Shown here piece by piece: positions 1-10,677 of a stretch of 12,469 nucleotides of DNA. Source of the stretch: Dichomitus squalens LYAD-421 SS1. Its lineage: Eukaryota > Basidiomycota > Agaricomycetes > Polyporales > Polyporaceae. The stretch spans positions 1 to 12,469 of the forward strand of contig NW_006766950.1 in NCBI RefSeq assembly GCF_000275845.1. The letters run 5' to 3'. Made by a program: the position numbers and the translations under genes. The notes beneath the pieces were generated by a model that searched no databases, was not told the origin of the DNA, and worked only from the letters and a program-made list of their open reading frames with translations. Numbering within the stretch: the first letter of the stretch is position 1; each line of letters begins with the position of its first letter.

Positions 1-1013
1 ACGAAGATGTGAGTAGACCATCAATTACAGGTTGTGATAACAGAGCTGTTCGAAAACATTTACAAGGGGGCGACCAGGCAACAAAGCCAACGTCGAAACA
101 TATGCGAGTTTATTGATCACTTACAACTACTTACGACACACGACTTCTCGGAGTTGCCCAAGTGCGAAGGGACTGTCAGGTATGGATGAAATATTTTGAT
201 CTATTCACAGATACTCATAGGCTGCTACTAGGCCTCAAAGTCGAAGCACGAGTGGATGTCAGTACATTGACCATATAGGGCTACTCACATACTCTTTAGG
301 GCGCGACGACGCGACGCGTTTGCCACGTGTAGTACGTGTTGATTTGCCATCCATTTATGGGTATTTGTTTGCATTTGTATTGACACGCATATTACAGTCC
401 CTTGTAAGGTCATATCCCTCCAACTACCTAGTAATCTCTAACGTACACAAGCTTGAACCAGAAAGTCCTTAAACGCGGTGAATGTCGTGGGAATCCGCAC
501 ATTCTCCGCATGTTCTCCCCCGCCAAAATCTGGCCCTTCACGCTGTGCGCTCTGTCAGGTAAGTCACGCCGGTGCTTTCGTGAGCATCACACCGTAGGCC
601 GACAGGACGCTGTGGAAGCCTATAGCTACCGCAGGTTGGATCAGGAAACGTGGGCCGTCGACATTGAGTCACGTTTGAAGGAGCATATTCCCATTCATTC
701 CGGAAAGACCACCTCGATGCAGAAGTTCCATCCTATCCGTGCGTGTATGGTACCTGCCGCTGAGGAAGCATGAGAAGGCGAGCCTGGTTTCCGCCCGACA
801 TGAAGGGAGGATGAAGGGGTAGGGGCCGTCCGGAGACGGCGAACGTGAGCGACCCGGCACTCCGGGTCGCACGAGTGCGATCGCGATAGGATCAGCATTC
901 GTTCACGATGACGCCGAGCATGGCGACAGCGGCTGGTATAAGATTCAACGTCCGGGAAGTAACATCGCGATATACCACCACCACCTCACATCCCAAAGTC
1001 CTTGACAACAACC
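1..1013. other. Left-flank region with no supportable gene; upstream region of the glucose-6-phosphate isomerase gene
   Basis: The first ~450 bases are AT-richer than the rest and have stops in all frames. A GTGAGT at 9-14 followed by a TTACAG ending at 30 looks like splice signals, but 22 bp is too short for an intron and no exon can be built on it. A frame open at 453-773 (first ATG 483, in another frame) contains a GTAAGT at about 557 and an acceptor-like CCGCAG near 633. Splicing these would give a ~70-residue product of no family I recognise. I do not call it a gene. The last ~80 bases are the promoter and leader of the isomerase gene. Confidence 0.5.
937..943 (+). promoter_or_regulatory. 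TATA-like box of the glucose-6-phosphate isomerase gene
   Basis: TATAAGA lies 71 bp before the isomerase ATG at 1014. It is followed by a CA-rich leader (CCACCACCACCTCACATCCC) and a good fungal start context, CAACAACC before ATG. Spacing and composition fit a core promoter of a highly expressed glycolytic gene. A second TATA-like stretch (GATATACC, about 969) lies closer to the ATG. The transcription start is not determined here. Confidence 0.5.
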
Positions 1014-3410
<2,397 letters not shown>

Positions 3411-4116
3411 GTCGCGTTTCTGACAAGTAATGATAGATATATCAGATTAGAAGATCGCTAGGGACAAGCATGGAGCAGTGTATCGCTAAGTGTAACAATT
3501 TATCCGCGCTTTGTACCTCTGGTTATGTCTATGGGCCGCGATCGAGTGCCTAGGTTGTGAAAGTCGAGATTGTGGCAACTCTGGGGCTTATCTTCAGTCC
3601 TGGAGGAACGGGCAGTCTTGACCGCACCGCCTTATCGCCCTCTAGTCGTGTCACGCTGGAAGGGCTCTGTCTCGACTGGCACGTTGAAAACTATCTGAGA
3701 ACGTTTACATCTAAGTAGACGCAGCAGGCTGCGTAATCACGTGTTCATGCAGTCGAATGATAGCGAAGCTTGCTAAACTCTGCACGGTGAATACGTGATT
3801 ACGCAGCCTGCTGCGTTCAGTCGCAAATGTTCTCCCAGCACCAAGCATCTGAATGCAATGGCTGGAGACGCACAATCTCATTGTTAGTTGACTGTGACTG
3901 CCGTCCTGAATGCCTCCCGGCCCGGGGCGATATCTAGGCGCTGATGAGAGATACATCCCTGACCTGGTTCCGCAGGAACGCGCAGCGTGGGGTACGATTG
4001 CGCTTCTCTGTCCTATATCATATCTGACTCGCTAGATGCTGATAAAGTCCGGTGAGAGAGTACAAAGCTCGTGAACGCTTGTCACCATCCAGCGAGATCT
4101 GTTGACAATCATCGAC
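3411..4116. other. Intergenic spacer between the isomerase and amine oxidase genes
   Basis: No coding frame is defensible here. The left part is the 3' region of the isomerase gene. The middle holds the inverted repeat at 3719-3816. The right part is the promoter of the amine oxidase, with a weak TATA-like TATATC at about 4014-4019, 98-103 bp before its ATG at 4117. The 81-residue minus-strand frame at 3711-3956 simply reads through the inverted repeat and is not credible. Confidence 0.6.
3719..3816. repeat. Perfect 24-bp inverted repeat with 50-bp spacer (MITE-like or hairpin)
   Basis: The left arm 3719-3742 and right arm 3793-3816 are exact reverse complements over 24 bp. After one G/A mismatch the match continues for TTCA, then with a 3-nt gap for TGCAG, so the paired region reaches into the spacer. 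The outer 16 bases of each arm are themselves a near-palindrome (ACGCAGC-AG-GCTGCGT), giving nested foldback potential. The left arm also runs into a CACGTG. No clear target-site duplication flanks it. It could be a tiny foldback/MITE remnant, a structured RNA, a cruciform or a regulatory element. Confidence 0.85.
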
Positions 4117-7100
4117 ATGGCTCCCGCTGGGTACGAGCTACTCTCTAAAAGCGACTCAGAACACGATGGGCTTGTACAGCCCGCCATTGGTTCTCGGAGC
4201 CGTCGTCAACGTCAATCCTCTAAGGGGTGCTTCAGTACTGTCCGCAATCTTCTACTGATTCTTGCTCTATTGGTTGGAACTGCGTTTGGCTTTGTGGTGA
4301 TCGCGTACCTTCTCCAGTCCAAGCTCGTTCGCGTCGAGGACGGCAGCGCATCATCGCAGGACTCAGTGCCTGGATCTGGAGATGTATTTGAAGAGCCACT
4401 CCAGAGATGTCCTTCTAATCTCCCTCTACCGGCCAAACCGCCAGCACCTACTAATCCATTTGCGTCGTTGACCATCCCGGAAACGGTCGCGATTCACGAC
4501 TGGGTCTCGTCGCCCGCGCTCAATCTCAACCTTACCGCCGGGGACAAGGCGTTCATCTCGGACAACTACATCTACCGCATCGAAGCCTATCGTCCGCCAA
4601 AGAAGGATGCAGTCGCATACCTCGACAACCCCGAGCAGTCTAGTCCCCCGGAGAAGTACGCGCACGTCGTCATCCATCACGGCTCAGCCAGCGAGCCGTA
4701 CGTTCAAGACTACCTCGTTGGACCAATCCCCATCTCCGAGAAGACGGCGATGCGGAAGCTCACAGAGGTCTACCACCGCGACCCCATCCCGTACAGTGCC
4801 CGCGGTTTCACCACTATGAACGAAATTGCTCCTCTGCTGCTCAAAATTATGCCGCCCCTCGCTGAGGCAACTCAGGTCCGTTTGGAATCTGTATATTTTG
4901 GGACTCATGCGCATATGGCTGATGCGTGAACGGCAGGACCTCTTTGGCGGAGTAGTACGCGGACTCCCGAACGACACCATCGTGGGTGGCATGGCCGCGC
5001 CCTTCAGCTTTGACGGCTCTTTCCGCCGCGGGTGGATCAGCTGGCGCCGCAACGTCCCTGGACCGTGGCTGCACCCTGTCAACTTCTTCATGTATGTCGA
5101 TACCACTGGGACCGACCCGGAGCAGTGGAAGCTTCTCAAGGTACGCTGTGCATCTAGTTCGATATCACCGAGTCGAAGCTGAATCTCGGAACGACATCGG
5201 ACATCCTCAGCTCGTGTACAACCATCAGGTGTTCAACACCACAGACGATTTCTTGGCTGCGTACCGGAACGGGACGCTGAAGCGTCTCCCAGATCGCCCT
5301 GATCAGGACCCGTCGAGCGTGGACTGGAGCACGCGCAAGCGGCCCCAACCGCACTCTCTGCGCGACCTTGATGATCTTCCGGGGCCCCGCTCGGTCTCGT
5401 TTGGGGGTGTCAGATTCCGTGTGGATCGCGCGCTGCAGTATGTGAGCTGGATGGGTTGGGGCATGTACTTCGGCTTCGACAGGGATATGGGTCTCAGCTT
5501 GTGGGACCTCCGCTTCAAGGGAGAGAGGATCATCTATGAAGTCAGCAGGATCTCCTATAACCTTTCGGTTGAGCGCTGCTGATGGTCATCTATGGTAGCT
5601 CGCGCCACAAGAAGCTATGGCGCAGTACGGTGAGTTCTCCGAGCGCGTCAAATGGCATCTGTGCTAACATGACTACAGCTGGAAACGACCCCATGCAGAG
5701 CACAACAGCCTGGTTGGACAGATACTTTGGAATGGTAACTTTAGATTAACTCCTAACGTCTTTAGATGCCATATTCACTCGCTCATAGGGTTCAGCGGTT
5801 CGCGATATGATGCCTGGCTACGACTGCCCACATGAAGCCGTCTACCTTCCGGCCACCACATACAACTACGAGGGAAGCATCACCAGGGAACGCGCGATCT
5901 GCATTTTTGAGCACGATCCCGGCCGCCCGATCACTCGCCACACGGGCTACGCTGCAGGCGAAATGGGTGCGACGCTCGGATACCAGCTGATCGTGCGAAG
6001 CGTCTCGACAGTCGGAAAGTGCGTGTTCCTCTCGGTACCGGTGCATGCTCTGAGTGCTTACTGTGAGCTTCTGACCCATCATTGTGTAGCTACGATTACT
6101 GTGCGTCGCATCTGCAGTCTCGCTCGTACCTGCTCTCGTCTCACATGCGACGCGTCAGTGTTCGATTACATTTTCCAGATAGACGGCACAGTCGAGGTCC
6201 GCCTTTCCGCTTCCGGCTACTTGCAAGGTGGCTACTGGGAGCCGTCGCAGGAGGGGTACGGTACCGCTATCCGGGACTCGACGATGGGGTCTCTCCATGA
6301 CCACGTCATCAACTACAAGGTGGAACACCTTCCTCGCTCCATGTCGTCGTCCGCTTGTATTAACCAACATGTGGGTAGGTCGACCTCGATGTCGCAGGGA
6401 CGGAAAACTCTCTCCTGTTCACGCATACTGCGACGGAGAAGATCACTCAGCCGTGGCTCGACGACGACTGGGGACAAGAAGTCATCCAGCAGAAGATCTC
6501 CAAGACGTACATCGAGAACGAGGACGACGCGCTGCTCAAGTACCCGGCCAACTTCCAGGGAGGGTATTCTCTCGTGAACAGAGAGTCGCTGAACCGATGG
6601 GGCGTCCCGCGTGGCTACGCCATTCACGCCGGGTACTCCCCAATACACAACGTAAGCCGTCGCGTTCTCCATGGGGCTATCATCGCAGTGCTAAGCCATG
6701 CGTAGACCGTCGTCGGCTCCAAGCGTCTCCTGAACAACGCCAACTGGGCGCGCTACAACCTGGCCGTCTCGAAGCGCAAGGACACCGAGCCGACCTCGAG
6801 CTCACAGTGGAACCTGCACCTCCCGGGCGCACCCATGGTCGACTTCCACAAGTTCTTCGACGGCGAGAACCTCACCCAGACGGACCTCGTCGCGTGGGTC
6901 AACGTCGGCACGCACCACCTCCCGCAGGCGGAGGACTCGCCGAACACGCGCACGAACCTCGCCGCGTCGAGCTTCTTCCTCACGCCGCTCAACTACTTCG
7001 ACTACGACGTCTCCATCGACTCGCGCAACGCGATCCTGCTCTCTGCGCCCGAGAAGCCGGGCGCGCCGTGGGCGTTCGACGACTATGGGGTGCGGCAGGC

Positions 7101-7245
7101 GCACTGCGTGCCGCCCCCGGTGGCGCCGTTCGAGTACAGGGGCGTGAGTGCGTTCGGGCTGGACGGGGCGCCGGCACCGGCGCAGACGGCGGAGGAGATG
7201 CGCAAGAGCGCGGAGCTGTTCCATCGCATCAAGGTTGAGCTATGA
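4117..7245 (+). CDS. Copper-containing (TPQ) primary amine oxidase, N-terminally membrane-anchored, ten exons, 864 aa
   Basis: Oxidises primary amines with O2 and water to aldehyde, NH3 and H2O2. Exons: 4117-4875, 4937-5140, 5211-5540, 5599-5629, 5679-5734, 5789-6018, 6090-6100, 6159-6319, 6379-6651, 6706-7245. The nine introns are 49-71 bp, all GT-AG, and the coding sum is 2595 nt. The N-terminus has a Ser/Arg-rich tail and then a hydrophobic segment at about 44-66 (NLLLILALLVGTAFGFVVIA), preceded by basic residues. This predicts a type II membrane protein with a lumenal or extracellular catalytic part. N2/N3-type domains run from about 120 to 330, and the catalytic domain from about 420 to the end. 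Active-site residues are complete: catalytic-base Asp 455 in WLDRYFGMG, TPQ-precursor Tyr 538 in STVGNYDY, and copper ligands His 587 and His 589 (LHDHV) and His 756 (GTHHLPQAED). The start ATG at 4117 is preferred to a TTG at 4102 in the same frame. The donors GTCCGT (4876) and GTGGAA (6320) are weaker than the rest, but splicing there restores conserved sequence (ATQ-DLFGG, NYK-VDLDVAG). The substrate is not predictable; polyamine, tyramine-like or lysyl side-chain amines are possible. Confidence 0.95.
6090..6100 (+). other. 11-nt microexon encoding the TPQ cofactor tyrosine
   Basis: The upstream exon ends ...GTC GGA AA at 6018 and is followed by the donor GTGCGT. After the acceptor TGTGTAG (ends 6089) only C TAC GAT TAC T is exonic. 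A second GTGCGT donor starts at 6101, and the next acceptor GCGTCAG ends at 6158. Joining gives VG-N-Y-D-Y-L-FDYIF, exactly the family cofactor motif N-Y-[DE]-[YN]. Reading through either side breaks the frame or the motif, so the microexon is needed. It carries the complete codon of the residue that becomes topaquinone. Confidence 0.9.
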
Positions 7246-7492
7246 TTTCGGGCGTCCCACGCGAAGGAAGAGATAGAGATCGATGAATACAAATACATGC
7301 AATGTTGTTGACATCTGTCCTCGTGCCCACCGGGTGCGCGTATCTGCATAGAAGTAATGAGGGCCGAGTCTCCTCCAGATAAGTAGGCTGATGGGGTATA
7401 AAGCTGCTGCTGTGTCTGCTATTAATGTCGCGTAACAGCTCATGGCTGAGATCTGGACGTATATGTTTGGCCGAGGGATCGCATGTATGCAT
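7246..7492. other. 3' region of the amine oxidase gene and spacer to the tRNA gene
   Basis: This 247-bp stretch follows the TGA at 7243-7245. It has an A/T-richer part at about 7268-7310 (GATGAATACAAATACATGCA) that would suit a polyadenylation region. No gene is seen. The minus-strand frames across it are short and resemble nothing. Confidence 0.45.
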
Positions 7493-7572
7493 GGCGCTAT
7501 AGTGTAGTGGTTATCACTTGGGATTCTGATACGAGTCTTCCCAAAACCCAGGTTCGAGCCCTGGTAGCGCCT
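7493..7572 (+). tRNA. trnQ(cug): tRNA-Gln (anticodon CUG) with an 8-nt intron
   Basis: The full cloverleaf is visible. Acceptor stem GGCGCTA pairs with TAGCGCC plus discriminator T. D arm is GTG...CAC. Anticodon stem TGGGA (7519-7523) pairs with TCCCA (7539-7543). T arm is CCAGG-TTCGAGC-CCTGG. The internal promoter boxes are TAGTGTAGTGG and GGTTCGAGCC. The anticodon CTG is at 7526-7528, followed by A37. The space between the stem halves is 15 nt instead of 7, so 8 nt (TACGAGTC, 7530-7537) sit at the canonical 37/38 intron position. No CCA is encoded, as expected for a nuclear gene. A T4 run at about 7593-7596 may end Pol III transcription. Confidence 0.95.
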
Positions 7573-8800
7573 CTTGGTATGCCAGGAAACGGTTTTGGTC
7601 GAGGGCTTGTTGTGCAGTGTGCACCGCTCAGTCGAGACTCAGATCCACCGGACGCTCGCGAGAAGGCGCCAGCCATGTCTACCTTTTTGCGAACGCTCGC
7701 ATATCGTTCGCACACGGACGTCATCCATCCAGGACAGAGCGAGCGATGGGGAATGCGATGCGTTGTGGTGCGTGTGGAGGCTTATTATACAAATGGACGA
7801 GCACATAGTCCGGACTACCAAGGGATGCTTGTGCGCACACTTCGACGCTTAAGGCGGGGAGGGGCACGATGACATGCAGGCGGCGAGGTGTACAGGTCCC
7901 TCGGCCCGCAGGGCACACAGCTGTGGCGCGTAAAGCAGGAAAGGCGGGCACCACCGAGTACTGCCCGACCATGAAGATGAACATGAAAGGATCAGTCGGG
8001 GAGCAGATTTGTGAGATAGCGGGGGGAGGAGAGGGCAGAGGTAGGGGTGGTTTAAGAGAGGAGCACGAAGGCCGACGCGGGAGGAGAGAACCAAACGGCG
8101 TCGACTTGCAGTCCATGTGCGGACGACCGCGCTCCTCGTTCGTCGCGATAGGGGGCAGGGCGGACGGAAGTACTCCTCGAGATATGGTGGGACAGCATCG
8201 GGGTCGATCGAAAACAAAATGGCGTGGATAGGCATGACGGGTCGTAAACAGCGAGGAGCGTAGTAGGTGTGCCGACGGGACGCATGGGAGCGATGCCGAG
8301 GACAACGGTCGTTCATGGCGGAGGACAGAGGACAGGACGGGTGAAGAGAGGGAGGGCGGGTAAGAGGAAGACGAGGAGCACGACGAACACGAAGGAGCGC
8401 GTCCGTTCCAGAACATGCGAATTATGGGGCCAGAGCGGGCGGCGGCACCCGACCACAGGGCCAGGTCGGGCGCGGCCGGGCGAGTGCCCCGAGTGGGTAT
8501 AGCGTATGCTAGAGGTGGCCGGAGAAGAAGCGAAAGTTAAGCAGCAGACGGAGGGAGACCGGCGGTAGCAGCGTGGTCGGTATGCGGACGGGAACGTCGA
8601 TGGGCGAGATACGGGATGTCGGTGCGAGATGATGCATGCCAGCCCGCGGGAAACGGCTTGGCGAAAGGAGGACGCCCGCGGGAGGGTCCAGCTGCAGGGC
8701 CGAGGAAGAGCAGGCGCGAGATCAGCACCTCGCGCAGAGACTGCGAGAAACCGACATGAGCGCGGGCGCGCGTGCCTGCCCGGCTTGCACGACGCAGTCA
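7573..8800. other. Gene-poor, strand-asymmetric region between tRNA-Gln and the ubiquitin-fold gene
   Basis: The plus strand is strongly purine-rich at about 8020-8100 and 8320-8400, so the minus strand is CT-rich like a fungal leader or promoter. The longest minus frame, 7721-8416, is mostly low-complexity Ser/Pro from that bias. Its last part starts at an ATG at 7984 just after the CT-rich tract and would give 87 residues beginning MFIFMVGQYSVVPAFPALRA. I recognise no family, and a gene here is only a weak possibility. The right part is the 3' side of the ubiquitin-fold gene, which is read leftwards. Confidence 0.4.
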
Positions 8801-9823
8801 TCAGCAGATGACGCATGACGAGCAGCACCCCGCCTGGTCCTCCGCATCCCCCGGGGCCGCGCCCGACGACGCGTTCGCGCCTCTCCGCTTCTTCTTCGGC
8901 ACGTCCTCTGCCTGCGGGGCGTATGCGCGGATCGAGAGGTGCACGATCGTCGAGGCGGGCGCGGATGAGGGGACGGACGTCGGGAACGACACTTCTACAT
9001 TACATGACAGGCACCCGCACTCATCAGCCACCGACATGGGGGGATGCGAGGGGAAGAGAGACGTACTGTCGAGCGAGTCTTCGTCCTGCAGGATTTTCCC
9101 GAGATATAATATGCGCAGGTATGAGGGCGCGGGCGGCCGCTCGTCCTGCCAATCTGCGGCAGCGGACACGGTTTTGGATCAGCACCCCATGCTTAGATTG
9201 GCGGCAAGCAAGAGAGAGGGGGGATAGAAAGCGTCGGCGGCATTGCAGCGCCCTTCCCACGCAAGCGTATGCCCGGAAGCTCTCATGGAGCGAGCATGCT
9301 CGCGCGACCGCTGCGCGTGGAGCGAAGAAAACGCAAAAAAACCTGACGACTCACCGTTCGGCCACGCGTTCCATACGAGCTCCTTCACCCGCCCCACGGT
9401 CGTCTCCGGCTCGAACGACATCGTCCGCCTCCGCCCGCTGACGAGCAGGAACGTCAGCGACACCTGCGGCGTCTGCGGGATTGCCGGCTCCTCTCGCGCG
9501 CCCTCTCCGCCCTCCTCGCCTATCCGTCCATCCTGCCGTCCGTTTTCCTCGTCGCCATCGTCGTCGTCGTCGTCATCGTCGTGGGCATCGACACCCACGA
9601 AGTCCCCGCGGGGCGTGTTAGCGCCGGAGAAATCAACGCGAGTGTAGGATGTGCGCGCAGAGGGGCAGAGGGGCGAGAACGTCGCCTGGGCCGCCTGCAG
9701 CGCGAGTGCGTTCTCGATGGACGCCGGCCGGGGCAGACGGGCGTGGACGGTCGCGGGGGTGTGTGTGGGGTCGAGGCTGGTCTGCGCCATCGCGGGCCCG
9801 CTTGAGGCTGAGGGATCGCTCAT
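8801..9823 (-). CDS. Membrane-anchored, prenylated ubiquitin-fold protein (UBL3/MUB-like), three exons, 249 aa
   Basis: Exons on the minus strand are 9823-9355, 9153-9067 and 8994-8801. The introns are 201 and 72 bp (GTGAGT...GCCGCAG; GTACGT...ATGTAG), and the coding sum is 750 nt. Residues 1-120 are a low-complexity Ala/Pro/Glu-rich extension with eight consecutive Asp at 82-89. The ubiquitin fold spans about 121-210: VSLTFLLVSGRRRTMSF, then NAWPN-DWQDERPPAPSYLRI, LYLGKILQDEDSL and STIVHLSIRAYAP. This order matches UBL3 (NWP-DWEEE-xxxPxxLRLIYQG-RFL-xxxTVMHLVAR). A KKKRR patch (217-221) and a CCSSCVIC end follow, with Cys 246 in a CaaX box and Cys 242/243 as likely palmitoylation sites. There is no C-terminal Gly-Gly, so it should not be conjugated. 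Family members are lipid-anchored at membranes; UBL3 acts in protein sorting to vesicles and plant MUBs recruit E2 enzymes. The role in fungi is unclear. Both splices restore conserved sequence. The exact start is less certain because Met 12 is also in frame. Confidence 0.88.
9549..9582 (-). repeat. Trinucleotide repeat encoding the poly-Asp run
   Basis: The plus strand reads mostly as repeated GTC with two ATC interruptions (GTCGTCGTCGTCGTCATCGTC). On the minus strand this is GAC/GAT, giving eight Asp in the N-terminal extension of the ubiquitin-fold protein. Such runs change length easily by slippage. Confidence 0.8.
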
Positions 9824-9954
9824 CGTGAGGTTGGGGCCTGGGGCGGGAGATGATGGGTGCGTGCGTGTGCGTGGTGGTGGTGGTGGTGGAAGGGGTGGGC
9901 GAGAGGGAGGTGCCGGTGGGAAGGAAGACGGGCGAAGGGCGGGACGTGTGGTGG

Positions 9955-9961
9955 TATATAT
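9955..9961 (-). promoter_or_regulatory. TATA-like box of the ubiquitin-fold gene
   Basis: TATATAT (minus-strand CCATATATACCACC) lies about 132 bp upstream of the ATG at 9823. It is followed in the direction of transcription by a pyrimidine-rich leader. Position and order fit a fungal core promoter. Confidence 0.5.
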
Positions 9962-10270
9962 GGGACGGGCAATTAAACGAGAACGTGGGAGTGGGTTCGC
10001 GTACGCAGACGTGGGGCGCGCGGATCAGCGAGAAGGCGGACGGTTCGGTAGGATCTAAGTCGGGCAGTGCGGGGTATTCCGAGCGTTGGTCAAATTGAAA
10101 AGTGAGGAGCAGAAGGCGGGAGAAGAGATGTAGAGAGGGAAGGGGGGGTGCGGAGGTGGAGGTCAGATGGACGAGCAAGGACGTGGAGGTGGGAAGGATG
10201 CGCACCGGAGGCTGTAGAGACGGACTGTATGTATGCGCCTGTGATCGCACTCGCGAACGACGAGCAGCGT

Positions 10271-10307
10271 GTGGCGGACTGGGCCTGTGGCGGACTGGGC
10301 CTGTGGC
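10271..10307 (+). repeat. Short tandem duplication, 16-nt unit
   Basis: The unit GTGGCGGACTGGGCCT occurs twice head to tail (10271-10286 and 10287-10302), followed by a partial GTGGC. It lies in non-coding sequence and looks like simple slippage. Confidence 0.85.
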
Positions 10308-10460
10308 TGCTTGTGTGGGGGAGGTCGTGTGAGCTTTTACCCCGGTTTCGGCAATCTAGGCTGTATTGGCCGGGGGACGTTTGCTTGGCTGGTTGCAGTT
10401 GCAAGGGTAGCGGAAGGGCAGAGGACGAGGCGACGGCCACGAAGGTCGCAGCGAGGGTGA

Positions 10461-10467
10461 TATATAT
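10461..10467 (+). promoter_or_regulatory. TATA-like box facing right
   Basis: GATATATATGGG contains TATATAT. About 130-190 bp downstream the plus strand turns pyrimidine-rich (about 10598-10665), as in fungal leaders. With the leftward TATA at 9955 it suggests a divergent promoter region, but no convincing rightward gene was found. Confidence 0.3.
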
Positions 10468-10677
10468 GGGCTGAGGGCGCAAGGACATCCGTCGGTGGTC
10501 GCATTTGCAGGGGCGACGGACAGAGACGAGATCTTGCTCGCCTCTGATCCGGCCACTCGACCGCCGCGGCCAGTCTCCAGAGCGATCCACTCGCGGTCGA
10601 GCCTCTCCTCTCTCATCATCAACTCATCATCCTCCTCTTCCAATCCAGTCTCTCCTATCTACCTGCTTACATACTGT

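Larger units (their letters stand above)
9824..10460. other. Upstream region of the ubiquitin-fold gene
   Basis: On the minus strand it reads as a promoter, then a CT-rich leader (about 9940-9870), then the ATG at 9823. It includes a GTG-repeat microsatellite at about 9872-9890. The 10100-10210 part is again strongly purine-rich on the plus strand. Minus frames such as 9633-10250 and 10090-10590 are Ser/Pro/Thr-rich products of the CT bias and are not called. No other gene is seen. Confidence 0.5.

Noticed and set aside
300..345. CACGTGTAGTACGTG palindrome-like element near the left end
   Set aside because: It has only 5-bp arms, which is within chance expectation, and no neighbouring gene start supports a regulatory call.
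4102..4116. TTG start extending the amine oxidase by five codons
   Set aside because: Nuclear fungal genes start at ATG, and an ATG in frame at 4117 with purine-rich context is the natural start.
5850..5880. TTYNYEG as the TPQ cofactor motif of the amine oxidase
   Set aside because: It looks like N-Y-[DE], but it lies only about 25 residues after the catalytic Asp region, where family members have a different conserved segment. The true motif STVGNYDY appears later, once the microexon is spliced in.
7721..8416. 231-residue minus-strand frame as a full gene
   Set aside because: The first half is Ser/Pro/Cys low complexity produced by CT-rich DNA, and no domain is visible. Only the shorter part from 7984 is mentioned as a weak possibility.
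8815..9441. Plus-strand frames (208 aa and 151 aa) over the ubiquitin-fold gene
   Set aside because: They are antisense to the conserved UBL exons, Arg/Ser/Ala-rich, and run across its introns.
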